DNA of 34,166 nt from Chloroflexota bacterium (GCA_029778235.1 JAKOQS010000081.1:1-34166), one strand, 5' to 3'. Shown: positions 7,276-15,674, counted from the first letter of the stretch. Program-made: numbers and translations. The notes: generated from the letters alone by a model not told the origin.

Positions 7276-7677
7276 CTACCGACCGAACGCCGCCCGGACT
7301 CCTCGCGTGAGGAAGTAGCCGATGATCACGAGGCTGAACGCGAGTGACGTGAAGACCGCCACGTCCACGCTCGTCACCTCGGTGAAGGCCATCGCGGCCA
7401 ACGCCTGGAAGACGCTGTAGCCCTGGAGGACGATCGTCAGCCACCACGCCCAGCGCTTGAGGGTCCACATCGCCCATGCGACCACGAGCTGGGCGACCCC
7501 CAGGGCGAGGTACGCGACTCCGAAGACCACGGCTGTCCGGAGGATCGCCTGGTCCACCTCGGGGCGCCCGTTCCCGACGGCGAACGCGACGACTCCGAGC
7601 GTGCCGAAGAGGACCGAGAACGCCCCCAGCGCCCCGAGGAGGACGGCGACGACCGTGATGCCGCGCGGCCTGCGCAT
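7276..7677 (-). CDS. Four-helix integral membrane protein, last gene of the transhydrogenase operon
   Basis: A 133-residue very hydrophobic protein with four predicted transmembrane segments (about residues 7-34, 46-70, 75-97, 102-122) and a basic N-terminus (MRRPRG). I do not recognise a specific function; it resembles small uncharacterised DoxX- or DUF-type membrane proteins only in layout. It begins 10 bases after the pntB stop in the same direction, so it is almost certainly co-transcribed with the transhydrogenase, and its start region overlaps AGGA sequence at the pntB end. A hairpin at 7205-7241 terminates the operon. Confidence 0.75.
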   Translation of the reverse strand: MRRPRGITVVAVLLGALGAFSVLFGTLGVVAFAVGNGRPEVDQAILRTAVVFGVAYLALGVAQLVVAWAMWTLKRWAWWLTIVLQGYSVFQALAAMAFTEVTSVDVAVFTSLAFSLVIIGYFLTRGVRAAFGR

Positions 7678-7687
7678 CGAGGTCTTC

Positions 7688-9127
7688 CTAGAGCGCCTTG
7701 ACCGCCGACGTCAGCTGTGCGAGCCCGTCCTTCGCGTCCGCGTAGAGCATCCCCGTCTTCGGGTTCGTGTACAGCTCGTTGTCGATGCCGGCGTAGCCGC
7801 GGCCCGCGCCGCGCTTGATGACGATGATCGACTTCGCATGGTCCACGTCGAGGATCGGCATCCCGGAGACCGGGTTGCCCGGGCGCCGTGCGGCCGGGTT
7901 CGTGACGTCGTTCGCGCCGACCACGAGGACGACGTCCGCCCGGTCGAACTCCGGGTTGATCTCGTCCATCTCCCGCAGGAGCGGATAGGGCACGTTCGCC
8001 TCGGCGAGGAGGACGTTCATGTGGCCGGGCATCCGGCCCGCGACCGGGTGGATCGCGTACTTGACATCCACGCCACGCTCCTCCAGCAGCTCGCCGAGCT
8101 CGCGGCAGGCATGCTGGGCCTGGGCGACGGCGAGCCCGTAGCCGGGGACGATGATCACGCGCTCGGCGTACGCCAGCTGGATGGCGGCGTCGTCCGGGCC
8201 GATCTGTCGCACGGTGCCGGCCGGCCCGCCCGCGGCCCCTGCCGCAGCGTGGTCGCCTCCGCCGAACCCGCCGATCATGATGTTGAGGATCGACCGGTTC
8301 ATCGCGTCTGCCATGAGCTTCGTGAGGATGCCGCCGGATGCGCCGACGAGGGCGCCCGCGATGATCAGGACCGGGTTGTCGATGACGAAGCCCGCCATCG
8401 CCGCCGCCGTCCCGGTGAACGCGTTGAGCAGCGAGATCACGACGGGCATGTCGGCCCCGCCGATCGGCAGCACCATCGTGACGCCGAAGACGAGCGCGGC
8501 ACCGATGATCGCGAGGAGCACGAGGTCGGCGGCCATCGGGTCGAGCTTGACGGTCCCGGTCGCGCTGAAGACGAGCCCCAGCGTGCCGAACAGGGCGATC
8601 AGGCCCAGGACCACGGTCAGGATCCGCGAGCCGGGGAACAGGATCGGCTTGCCGCTGATCACGCCCTGGAGCTTCCCGGAGGCGATCAGCGAGCCGCTGA
8701 ACGTCACCGAGCCGATGACGACGCCGAGCACCACGAACAGGGTCGTGGAGACGCTCGCGCCGCCGGCTTCGCCGTGCGTGATGAAGTCGTCGATCGCGAC
8801 GAGCGCGGCCGCCCCGCCGCCGACCGCGTTGAAGACGGAGACGAGCTGCGGCATCGCCGTCATCGGGACGGTCCGCGCGGTCACGAGGCCCGCGGCCCCG
8901 CCGATGAGGAAGCCCACGATGATGATCGCCCAGGCGAGGGCGGAGGCCCCCTGGGCGAGCAGGAGGACGCCCGTCGCGCCCACCGCGATGACCATCCCCG
9001 CCGCCGAGAGGCGGTTGCCGTTCCGGCCCGTGGCCGGGCTGTTCATGAGGTGGAGGCCCAGGATGAAGCAGGCGGCACCGACGAGCCAGGCCAGCCAGAC
9101 GAACGGGTAGACGTTCTCGTAGGTCAT
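7688..9127 (-). CDS. pntB: NAD(P) transhydrogenase subunit beta (PntB)
   Basis: A 479-residue subunit of proton-translocating transhydrogenase, which uses the proton gradient to drive hydride transfer from NADH to NADP+. The N-terminal two thirds is a bundle of transmembrane helices with PntB motifs (MTAMPQLVSVFNAVGGGAAA, GADMPVVISLLNAF). The C-terminal NADP(H)-binding domain III shows GYGLAVAQAQH, AIHPVAGRMPGHMNVLLAEA and VVGANDVTNPAA. The ATG at 9127 lies 5 bases after the pntAB stop. The length fits bacterial PntB (about 460-480). The operon is pntAA, pntAB, pntB, then a small membrane protein. Confidence 0.96.
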   Translation of the reverse strand: MTYENVYPFVWLAWLVGAACFILGLHLMNSPATGRNGNRLSAAGMVIAVGATGVLLLAQGASALAWAIIIVGFLIGGAAGLVTARTVPMTAMPQLVSVFNAVGGGAAALVAIDDFITHGEAGGASVSTTLFVVLGVVIGSVTFSGSLIASGKLQGVISGKPILFPGSRILTVVLGLIALFGTLGLVFSATGTVKLDPMAADLVLLAIIGAALVFGVTMVLPIGGADMPVVISLLNAFTGTAAAMAGFVIDNPVLIIAGALVGASGGILTKLMADAMNRSILNIMIGGFGGGDHAAAGAAGGPAGTVRQIGPDDAAIQLAYAERVIIVPGYGLAVAQAQHACRELGELLEERGVDVKYAIHPVAGRMPGHMNVLLAEANVPYPLLREMDEINPEFDRADVVLVVGANDVTNPAARRPGNPVSGMPILDVDHAKSIIVIKRGAGRGYAGIDNELYTNPKTGMLYADAKDGLAQLTSAVKAL

Positions 9128-9132
9128 GGCGG

Positions 9133-9468
9133 CTAGCCCTCGGCCTGCCCGGCGCCGTCGGTCCTGGCCTTCGCGGCCGCAGGCTTCCGGCGGAACATCT
9201 GGAGCATCCGATCGGTGACCACGTACCCACCCACGACGTTCGCCGCGCCGAAGACGATCGCGACGAACGAGAGGAGGTAGAGCAGCGGGCTGTCGGCCGT
9301 CGCGGCGATGAACATGCCGCCCACCAGGACGATGCCGTGGATCGAGTTCGCGCCGGACATGAGCGGCGTGTGCAGGGTCGCGGGGACCTTGCTGATGACC
9401 TCGAAGCCGACGAGCACCGCGAGGACGAAGACCGTGATCGGGTAGAGCAGCGACGTGAGCTCCGTCAT
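9133..9468 (-). CDS. pntAB: NAD(P) transhydrogenase subunit alpha part 2 (membrane part)
   Basis: A 111-residue membrane subunit corresponding to the C-terminal part of E. coli PntA, encoded separately as in many three-subunit enzymes. It has three hydrophobic helices and the motif SKVPATLHTPLMSGANSIHG (about residues 26-45), which is diagnostic. A charged tail follows (FRRKPAAAKAR). The ATG at 9468 overlaps the pntAA stop (ATGA, 9465-9468), indicating translational coupling. Confidence 0.94.
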   Translation of the reverse strand: MTELTSLLYPITVFVLAVLVGFEVISKVPATLHTPLMSGANSIHGIVLVGGMFIAATADSPLLYLLSFVAIVFGAANVVGGYVVTDRMLQMFRRKPAAAKARTDGAGQAEG

Positions 9469-10622
9469 GCGACACCTCCGGCCGGCTGGGCCTCGAGGAG
9501 CTTCGCCGTGGCGGGCTGCACCACCTGGCCGCCGTACGTGATCACGACGCCGGCGGTGATCTCCTCCGTGAGCTCGATGTCGAGCGCCCCGTCCTTCAGC
9601 AGGTGGAGCAGGAGCGCGGTGACGTTGCGGGCGTAGAACTGGCTGGCGCTGATCGGCACGGTGGCGGGCAGGTTCTCCGGCGCGATGATGGTCACGCCGC
9701 CGTCCGTCACGATCGTCCGGCCGACCTCGGACATCTCGCAGTTGCCGCCGAGATCGCTCGCGGCCATGTCCACGATCACCGACCCCGGCTTCATCCCGCG
9801 GACCGCCGCGGCCGTCACGAGCACCGGGGGCTTGCGGCCCGGCACCTGGGCGGTGGTGATGACGACGTCCTGCGCGCCGATCACGGCATTGAGCTCGGAC
9901 TGCTGGGCGGCCTGCTCCTCCGGCGTCAGGGCTCGCGCGTAGCCGCCGGCGCCGGTCGCGTCGATCGTCGACTTGAGGACGACGAACTGGGCACCGAGCG
10001 ACTCGGCCTGCTCGCGCGTCTCCGGGCGCACGTCGTACGCCTTCACGACGGCGCCGAGGCGCCGGGCCGTGCCGATCGCCTGGAGCCCGGCCACGCCGAT
10101 GCCCAGGATGAGCACGTTCGCCGGCTTGGCCGTCCCGGCCGCCGTCGTCAAGAGCGGGAAGTACCGACCGAACGCCTCGGCCGCGACCAGCACCGCCTTG
10201 TAGCCGGCGATGTTCGCCTGGGACGAGAGGACGTCCATCGACTGCGCACGCGACAGCGTCCGCGGGATGGCGTCGAGGCTGATCGCGGTCACGCCCTTCC
10301 CGGCCAGCGTCTTCATGAGGCCCGGGTCCAGGAGGGGCGAGAGGAGTCCGACGAGCGTCTGGCCGGGCCGCAGGGCAGCGACTTCGGCATCGGTGGGCTT
10401 GCGGACCTTCAGGAGCACGTCGCAGTGCGCATAGACGTCGGCGCTGGACGCGATCGACGCGCCGGCGTCGACGTACATCTGATCGGGAGCTGCCGACTCG
10501 ATGCCGGCGCCGGACTCGACGACGACGTCGACCCCCGCGGCCTTGAGCTTGCCGACGACGTCGGGCACGAGCGCGACGCGTCGCTCGCCCGGCAACGTCT
10601 CCTTGAGGACACCGACCTTCAT
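9465..10622 (-). CDS. pntAA: NAD(P) transhydrogenase subunit alpha part 1 (NAD-binding)
   Basis: A 385-residue soluble domain I that binds NAD(H). It starts with the AlaDH/PNT signature (MKVGVLKETLPGERRVALVP), and the Rossmann motif is ILGIGVAGLQAIGTARRLGA with the acidic YDVR at the end of the second strand, marking NAD preference. AAVRGMKPGSVIVDMAASDLGGN is also typical. The family distinguishes alanine dehydrogenase from PntA, and the downstream pntAB and pntB settle the call. GGAGAG lies 4 bases before the ATG. A TATCCT -10 box at 10695-10700 gives a leader of about 65 bases. Confidence 0.95.
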   Translation of the reverse strand: MKVGVLKETLPGERRVALVPDVVGKLKAAGVDVVVESGAGIESAAPDQMYVDAGASIASSADVYAHCDVLLKVRKPTDAEVAALRPGQTLVGLLSPLLDPGLMKTLAGKGVTAISLDAIPRTLSRAQSMDVLSSQANIAGYKAVLVAAEAFGRYFPLLTTAAGTAKPANVLILGIGVAGLQAIGTARRLGAVVKAYDVRPETREQAESLGAQFVVLKSTIDATGAGGYARALTPEEQAAQQSELNAVIGAQDVVITTAQVPGRKPPVLVTAAAVRGMKPGSVIVDMAASDLGGNCEMSEVGRTIVTDGGVTIIAPENLPATVPISASQFYARNVTALLLHLLKDGALDIELTEEITAGVVITYGGQVVQPATAKLLEAQPAGGVA

Positions 10623-10694
10623 GTGGCTCTCCGGCCGTGGATGGTGGGACGGGTGGGCGCGTCGGACCGAGGGCCGAGGACGCGCGCAGGGCTA

Positions 10695-10700
10695 AGGATA
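10695..10700 (-). promoter_or_regulatory. -10 box of the pnt operon
   Basis: TATCCT on the minus strand, about 72 bases upstream of pntAA, the same hexamer as before the channel and the last MFS gene. No clear -35. An inverted repeat, GGTCGGA (10719-10725) and TCCGACC (10754-10760), flanks the upstream region. Confidence 0.4.
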
Positions 10701-10849
10701 GCGGGCGCGCGCCTGACAGGTCGGAAAGGACCGTACCAAATGATCCACGCACGTCCGACCTCCCCTTCGCGCCCGGCGGCGGGGCGGATGGGGCCAGGGA
10801 GCGGGTGGCGGGATGGCGGCCGACCGGATGCGCCCGAAGGGCGCGGGAG

Positions 10850-11095
10850 TCAGGCGCCGGCGGCCTCCGTGGTCAGCAGGTCCGACGCGTCCTGTGCCGC
10901 GATCGCCGTCCGGCGGAGCTCATCGATGTCCCGGTACAGCGACTCGACGGCCGCGACGACGGCGCTCGCGCCGGGGCCGACGCGGTAGATCCGCGCCCGC
11001 TCCGCGATCGGCATCGCCGTGCGCATGGGGGCTGGCCACCACTGGGGGCGCTCGTCCGCCTGCGCGTCGGGGATGTACTGGAACCCGTACGCCAC
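10850..11095 (-). CDS. 81-residue hypothetical protein
   Basis: A GTG start at 11095-11093 has an excellent ribosome binding site (AAGGAGG at 11108-11102, 6-base spacing) and runs 81 codons to TGA. The composition is protein-like and unlike the Arg-rich shadow frames. The N-terminal half is Trp/Pro/Gln-containing (YGFQYIPDAQ, ERPQWWPAP). The C-terminal half is a long amphipathic helix (SAVVAAVESLYRDIDELRRTA). I do not recognise the family. It lies downstream of the LiaF-like gene in the same direction but separated from it by two hairpins, so it is probably its own transcript. Confidence 0.65.
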   Translation of the reverse strand: MAYGFQYIPDAQADERPQWWPAPMRTAMPIAERARIYRVGPGASAVVAAVESLYRDIDELRRTAIAAQDASDLLTTEAAGA

Positions 11096-11238
11096 CCGTC
11101 GCCTCCTTCCGCGGTCGGGGAGAGGTTCGCAGCGACCGCTCCCCGGCGGCTCATCCGGCGATCCGTGTGCGATCACGCGGGGCGTCGGCAGCCGCCTCCG
11201 CGGCGGAGCGTGCGGGAACGCCGGGCACACGGACCCCT

Positions 11239-11268
11239 CCGAAGGTCCCGTCCGAGCGGGACCTTCGG
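11239..11268. terminator. Perfect 12-bp hairpin
   Basis: CCGAAGGTCCCG (11239-11250), a 6-base loop, and CGGGACCTTCGG (11257-11268) are exactly complementary. The hairpin lies between the LiaF-like gene and the 81-residue gene. It is a terminator or an mRNA structure in the minus transcript. Confidence 0.6.
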
Positions 11269-11319
11269 CCGTTCCCGACTCCGCCGGATGCAGCACGCCG
11301 GCCGGCGGAGCACATCCCG

Positions 11320-11345
11320 GGCCCGGGGCCGCCAGGCTCCGGGCC
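11320..11345 (-). terminator. Hairpin just after the LiaF-like stop codon
   Basis: GGCCCGGGG (11320-11328) pairs with CTCCGGGCC (11337-11345) with one wobble and an 8-base loop, starting 8 bases after the stop of the minus-strand gene ending at 11353. Confidence 0.45.
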
Positions 11346-11352
11346 CCGACCG

Positions 11353-11835
11353 TCAGCGGCGGGCGACCTCCCAGGCGTCCTCGTCGCGGACGTCGATCGA
11401 GACCCCGCCGAAGACGCACACCGCCTCGATGGAGAGCAGCGGGCCATCGCCGTCCGGCCCCGAAGACTCGTCCGCGACGCCGCCGAAGACCGGGATCGCC
11501 CGGACCTGCACCCGCCACGTCTCGGGGACGAGCACCTGCAGCCCCCCGAAGACGCATCGGGCCTTCAGGGTCGCCCCTTCGGGCGCGAGGGTCGCCCCGC
11601 GGAGGTCGAGGCGCTGGGCGCCGTACCAGCAGACGGTCGTCCCACCCCGGAACTCGGTCGAGCGGTTCTCCAGCTCGACACCGTCGAAGATCGTCGAGAG
11701 AGCGATCTCCGGCGCCTCGGGGTCGTCGACGATGACCGCACGCTGCTTCGCGATCGCGGCCGCGATGGTCGGGACGACCACGCCCGCGACCGTCATCAGC
11801 CCGAGCACGCCGGCCACCTTGATCGATCGACGCAT
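11353..11835 (-). CDS. Membrane-anchored LiaF C-terminal-like (FGG-repeat beta-fold) protein
   Basis: A 160-residue protein. A basic N-terminus and one hydrophobic segment (about residues 6-28) anchor or export it. The rest is a right-handed beta fold with repeated FGG-type turns: STIFDGVEL, FRGGTTVC, CVFGGLQVLVP, PVFGGVADE and CVFGGVSIDV. This pattern is that of the LiaF/YvqF C-terminal (cell-wall-active antibiotic response) domain and relatives. In Firmicutes that domain restrains a cell-envelope stress sensor; here no LiaRS pair is adjacent, so the role is unknown. The ATG at 11835 has a GGAGG site. It is divergent to mttB1. Confidence 0.72.
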   Translation of the reverse strand: MRRSIKVAGVLGLMTVAGVVVPTIAAAIAKQRAVIVDDPEAPEIALSTIFDGVELENRSTEFRGGTTVCWYGAQRLDLRGATLAPEGATLKARCVFGGLQVLVPETWRVQVRAIPVFGGVADESSGPDGDGPLLSIEAVCVFGGVSIDVRDEDAWEVARR

Positions 11836-11900
11836 GGACACCTCCCTGTGACGCGTCCGGTGAGCGTCCACCCGCCCGGCCGGATCGGGAACGGGCCGTT

Positions 11901-11917
11901 GGTCACTTGCCGTGACC
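11901..11917. promoter_or_regulatory. Perfect inverted repeat upstream of the first mttB, operator candidate
   Basis: GGTCACTTGCCGTGACC has 6-bp arms GGTCAC/GTGACC around a 5-base centre. It lies in the 135-bp divergent region between the LiaF-like gene (minus) and mttB1 (plus), 54 bases before the mttB1 GTG. Confidence 0.45.
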
Positions 11918-11970
11918 CCGCCCGGCTCGCATCGTCGCCTTGTCCGATCGTCGCACCGGGAGGTCCTGCT

Positions 11971-13407
11971 GTGCGCGACGCGCGCGTCGGAGGCTCGCCG
12001 TTCGCCCGGCTGTCGCCGGAGGCGTGCGTGCGCGTCCACGAGGCGGCGGTCGGGATCCTGGAGCGCACGGGAGCGCGTCTCCTCGAGCCGCGTGCGGTCG
12101 AGATCCTCGCCCGTGCCGGCGCCCGCACCGACGGGGACCATGTGTGGATCCCGCGGGAGCTGGTGGACCGCGCCCTCGCGACCGCGCCGCGCTCCATCAC
12201 CCTCCACGACCGCACGGGCGCGCCGGCGATCGAGCTTGCCGGGCGGACGTTCTGGGCTGGCCCGGGGTCCGACTGCCTCCACATCCTGGACCACCGCACC
12301 GGCGTCAGGCGCACGCCCACCCTTCGGGACCTGCGCGAGGGGATCGCTCTCGTGGACGCCCTGCCGGAGCTCGACTTCATCATGTCGCTGTTCATCCCCG
12401 GGGAGGTGGACGGCCGGGTGGCCGACCGCTGGCAGATGGAGGCGATGCTCAACGGGACGACGAAGCCCATCGTCCTCGTCAGCTACGAGCCGTCCGGGAT
12501 GCAGGACGCGATCGCGATGGCGGAGATCGTCGCGGGAGGTCCGGAGGCGTTCGCCGCGCGGCCGTTCGTCGCGACGTACATCAACGTGACCCGCGCCCTC
12601 CTGCAGGGCCAGAGCGAGCTGCGCAAGCTGCTGTGGCTCGCGGAGCGCGGCTACCCGTTCCTCTGGATCCCCGTCACGTCCGGTGGGACCACCGGCCCCG
12701 TCACCGTGGGCGGGACGCTCGCCCTGAACCAGGCCGGGGTCCTCGTCGGCGTCGTCCTGAGCCAGCTCGTCCGCGAGGGTGCCCCGATCGTCGTGCCCGG
12801 GTTCGGCGGCGACGGGCTGGACCTGCGGACGATGGTGGACCCGTACGCAGCCCCCGACGCCCGCGGTCCGGCCGGCGCCCTCGCGCACTGGTACGGGCTC
12901 CCGATGTTCAGCCTGGCCGGCGGGAGCGACGGGAAGGTCGTGGACGAGCAGTCGGCGGCCGAGGCGGCGCTCACGCTGCTCGTGGATGCCGTCTCCGGGG
13001 GCCAGCTGACGCACGACTGCGGGTACCTCGAATCCGGCCTCACCGGGTCGCTCGCGCAGATGGCGATCTGCGACGAGATCGTGTCGTGGATCCGGTCCGC
13101 CACGCGGCCGATCGACGTCTCGGACGACGCGCTCGCGCTCGCGGACGTGGACGTGCTGGGCATCGACGGCTCGTTCCTCGAGACGGACCACACGCTCGAC
13201 CGGTACATGGAGCGCTGGTACCCGGCGCTGTTCGACCGCGGATCGTTCGAGAGCTGGCAGGCGCGCGGCGCGACGACGCTCGCGCAGCGGGCGGCGGAGC
13301 GCGTGGAGGCGCTGCTCGCGGCCCACGAGCCGATGCCGCTCCAGCCGGACGTCGCCGCGGCGGTCCACGAGATCGTGGAACGGGCGGCGGAGGCCGCCGG
13401 CCTGTGA
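11971..13407 (+). CDS. mttB: MttB-superfamily methyltransferase, paralogue 1
   Basis: A 478-residue protein of the trimethylamine/betaine methyltransferase superfamily, which transfers a methyl group from a tertiary or quaternary amine to the Co(I) of a corrinoid protein. Family landmarks are the N-terminal helix with VHEAAVGILERTGARLLEP, the central SGGTTGPVTVGGTLALNQAG, and the barrel segment GGSDGKVVDEQSAAEAALTLL. No in-frame TAG is present, so it is a non-pyrrolysine member like glycine betaine methyltransferase MtgB; the substrate cannot be read from sequence. The GTG at 11971 is chosen because GGGAGG lies 7 bases upstream and the family N-terminus starts there. A corrinoid-protein gene follows after 95 bases. 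Confidence 0.88.
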   Translation: MRDARVGGSPFARLSPEACVRVHEAAVGILERTGARLLEPRAVEILARAGARTDGDHVWIPRELVDRALATAPRSITLHDRTGAPAIELAGRTFWAGPGSDCLHILDHRTGVRRTPTLRDLREGIALVDALPELDFIMSLFIPGEVDGRVADRWQMEAMLNGTTKPIVLVSYEPSGMQDAIAMAEIVAGGPEAFAARPFVATYINVTRALLQGQSELRKLLWLAERGYPFLWIPVTSGGTTGPVTVGGTLALNQAGVLVGVVLSQLVREGAPIVVPGFGGDGLDLRTMVDPYAAPDARGPAGALAHWYGLPMFSLAGGSDGKVVDEQSAAEAALTLLVDAVSGGQLTHDCGYLESGLTGSLAQMAICDEIVSWIRSATRPIDVSDDALALADVDVLGIDGSFLETDHTLDRYMERWYPALFDRGSFESWQARGATTLAQRAAERVEALLAAHEPMPLQPDVAAAVHEIVERAAEAAGL

Positions 13408-13502
13408 CGGGTCGCCCCGCACGGTGACCCTCGGGCGCAGCGGAGGCGCGCCCGGACCCCCGTCCCGCCGCGAGCGGCGGGCCACTTCCCTGGAGGCGGA
13501 CG

Positions 13503-14171
13503 ATGCACGAGGATCTTCTCGCCGCGATGCGCCAGAGCATCGCGGACGGCGACCAGGACGCGGCGACGGCGGCCGCGAAGCAGGCGGTCGAGGTGGGGAT
13601 GGATCCCCTTGTCGCGATCGACGAGGGCTTCGTCCCCGGGCTCTCGTACGTCGGATCGTGCTTCTCGTCGGGCGAGATGTTCCTGCCCGACATGATGCTG
13701 GCGGCCCGCGCCATGAACGCGGCGATGGCCGTCCTCAAGCCCGTCCTCGCCGAGCGCTCCCAGGAGCGCAGCGTGCGCGGCCGGGTCGTGATCGGCACCG
13801 TCAAGGGCGACATCCACGAGATCGGCAAGAACCTCGTGGGCACGATGCTCTCGGCGAGCGGCTTCGAGGTCGTGGACCTCGGCGTGGACGTCGCGCCGGA
13901 GCGGTTCGTGGACGCGGCCCGCGAGCACAACGCGGACATCGTGGGCGTCTCGGCGCTCCTCACCACCACCATGACGGGCCAGCGGACCGTCGTCGAGAGC
14001 CTCGCGGCGGCGGGCCTCCGCCCGGGCGTGAAGGTGATCGTCGGCGGCGCGCCGGTCACCAAGGCGTGGGCGGCGGAGATCGGCGCCGACGGGTACAGCG
14101 AGGACGCGGTGGGCGCGGTGGCGCTCGCCTCGAAGCTCATGGACGGCGCCGCCGGCGCCGCGCAGGGCTGA
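13503..14171 (+). CDS. mttC: Methylamine/betaine-type corrinoid (B12-binding) protein
   Basis: A 222-residue two-domain corrinoid protein. An N-terminal four-helix cap (residues ~1-88) contains GEMFLPDMMLAARAMNAAM. A C-terminal Rossmann-like B12 domain has the cobalt-ligating motif GDIHEIGKN (Asp103, His105, Gly108), then SALLTTTM and the GGAPVT loop. By family it shuttles methyl groups from MttB-type enzymes to a second methyltransferase. It is the only corrinoid protein here, flanked by three mttB paralogues, so it is probably shared by them. GGAGG lies 6 bases upstream of the ATG. mttB2 begins 10 bases after its stop. Confidence 0.95.
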   Translation: MHEDLLAAMRQSIADGDQDAATAAAKQAVEVGMDPLVAIDEGFVPGLSYVGSCFSSGEMFLPDMMLAARAMNAAMAVLKPVLAERSQERSVRGRVVIGTVKGDIHEIGKNLVGTMLSASGFEVVDLGVDVAPERFVDAAREHNADIVGVSALLTTTMTGQRTVVESLAAAGLRPGVKVIVGGAPVTKAWAAEIGADGYSEDAVGAVALASKLMDGAAGAAQG

Positions 14172-14181
14172 GGCGCGTCGG

Positions 14182-15672
14182 ATGGCGACGCGCATCGACC
14201 CGATCGTCAGCCCGAAGCTCACGCTCGAGGTCCTCACGCCGGAGCAGGTCCGGCGCATCCACGAGGCGACGCTCGAGGTCATCGAGACCGTCGGCGTCCG
14301 CTTTCCCTCCACGAGGGCGCTCGACCTGTGGGCCGCCCACGGCGCCACCGTGGATCGCGAGCGCCAGGTCGCGAAGGTCCCCCGGAAGATCATCGAGGAC
14401 GCGCTGGCGCTGGCGCCGGCCGCCTACGTCCTCGGTGCCCGCGACCCGTCGCTGGACTGCCCGCTCGACGGCGAGCACGTCTTCGCGGCGACCGACGGCT
14501 GCGGCATCGAGGTCATCGACATCGAGACGGGCGAGCTCCGGCGGTCCCGGCTCCGCGATGTCGAGGAGATCGCCCGGGTCGCCGACGCGTGCGACGAGAT
14601 CGGCTTCCACTGGGTGCCCGTCTCCGCGCAGGACACGCCCGCCGAGAGCCGCGCGCTCCACGAGCTCGCGGCCATCTGGAAGAACAGCACCAAGCACGCC
14701 CAGACCGAGAGCATCGTCACCGAGCACGAGGCCCGGGCGGCGATCGAGATGGCGGCCGCGATCATGGGCGGCCATGAGGCACTCCGCGAGCGGCCGGTCC
14801 TCTCGATGATGCAGTGCACCACCAGCCCGCTCGGGCAGGACGGCGGCAGCATCGACGCGGCCCTCGTGGCCGCCGAGCACGGGATCCCCGTCGGGTTCAT
14901 GACGATGGCGTCGTCGGCCTTCTCCGGCCCCGCCACCCTCGCCGGGACGCTCGTCGTCGGCAACGCCGAGGTCGTGAGCGCGATGGCGCTCATGGAGCTC
15001 GCGTACCCGGGGTGCCCCGTCTACTACGCGGCGGCCCAGACCGCGATGGACCTCCGGAGCGGTGCGTACACCGGTGGCGGCCCGGAGGACTTCCTCTTCG
15101 GCGCCGCGACCAACGCCCTCGCCGACTTCTACCACGTCCCGCTCTCGATGGGCGCGTTCGCGACCGGCGCGAAGGAGCCCGACTGGCAGGCCGGCGTGGA
15201 GAACGCCATGTCCTGCTTCATGGCGTCCGCCGTCACGAGCGACATGCTCCTCGGCGTGGGGCTCCTGAACGGGAGCCGCATCTTCAGCTACGAGCAGATG
15301 CTCTTCGACTGCGAGATCTACTCGATCGTCCGCGCGATGCTCAAGGGCATCGACACGTCCGACGAGGGGCTCGCGCTCGACGCGATCCGCGAGGTCGGGA
15401 CCACCCCGGCCGACTACCTCGCGACGAAGCACACGCGCGCGCACATGCGCGACCTGTGGACGCCGCGCTTCATGGAGCGGCGGCCGTACGGGATCTGGGC
15501 CGACGCCCAGGACCGGAACCGCGACTGGGCGCTCGAGAAGGCCCGGACGATCCTGCGCACCCACCAGCCCGACCCGCTCGACCCGGCGGTCTCCGCCGAG
15601 CTCGACCGGATCATCGCCGGCGTGGAGGCGGACGTGGCGAGCGGCAAGCTCGTCGTGGCCGCCCACGGCTGA
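14182..15672 (+). CDS. mttB: MttB-superfamily methyltransferase, paralogue 2
   Basis: A 496-residue protein. It begins LEVLTPEQVRRIHEATLEVI (family N-terminal helix) and has the strongly conserved central region CTTSPLGQDGGSIDAALVAA, TLAGTLVVGNAEVVSAMALM and AAAQTAMDLRSGAYTGG, then the late barrel motif YEQMLFDCEIYSIVRAMLKG. There is no in-frame amber codon. It differs clearly from paralogues 1 and 3, for example at GAFATGAKEPDWQAGVENAM where they have a G-S-D-x-K-x-V-D run. That suggests a different substrate or subfamily. It is coupled to the corrinoid gene (10-base gap) and to paralogue 3 (2-base gap). Confidence 0.92.
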   Translation: MATRIDPIVSPKLTLEVLTPEQVRRIHEATLEVIETVGVRFPSTRALDLWAAHGATVDRERQVAKVPRKIIEDALALAPAAYVLGARDPSLDCPLDGEHVFAATDGCGIEVIDIETGELRRSRLRDVEEIARVADACDEIGFHWVPVSAQDTPAESRALHELAAIWKNSTKHAQTESIVTEHEARAAIEMAAAIMGGHEALRERPVLSMMQCTTSPLGQDGGSIDAALVAAEHGIPVGFMTMASSAFSGPATLAGTLVVGNAEVVSAMALMELAYPGCPVYYAAAQTAMDLRSGAYTGGGPEDFLFGAATNALADFYHVPLSMGAFATGAKEPDWQAGVENAMSCFMASAVTSDMLLGVGLLNGSRIFSYEQMLFDCEIYSIVRAMLKGIDTSDEGLALDAIREVGTTPADYLATKHTRAHMRDLWTPRFMERRPYGIWADAQDRNRDWALEKARTILRTHQPDPLDPAVSAELDRIIAGVEADVASGKLVVAAHG

Positions 15673-15674
15673 CC

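Noticed and set aside
9465-10622. Alanine dehydrogenase instead of PntAA
   Set aside because: The families share the fold, but the immediate pntAB and pntB neighbours with ATGA coupling identify a transhydrogenase.
10813-11970. Apparent N-terminal extension of mttB1 back to 10813
   Set aside because: The extra residues are Arg/Pro-rich and unlike the family, and they overlap two supported minus-strand genes. A GTG with a strong ribosome binding site stands at 11971.
11836-11970. Cobalamin riboswitch upstream of the methyltransferase genes
   Set aside because: The gap is only 135 bases and I see no B12-box-like conserved core, only a small inverted repeat.
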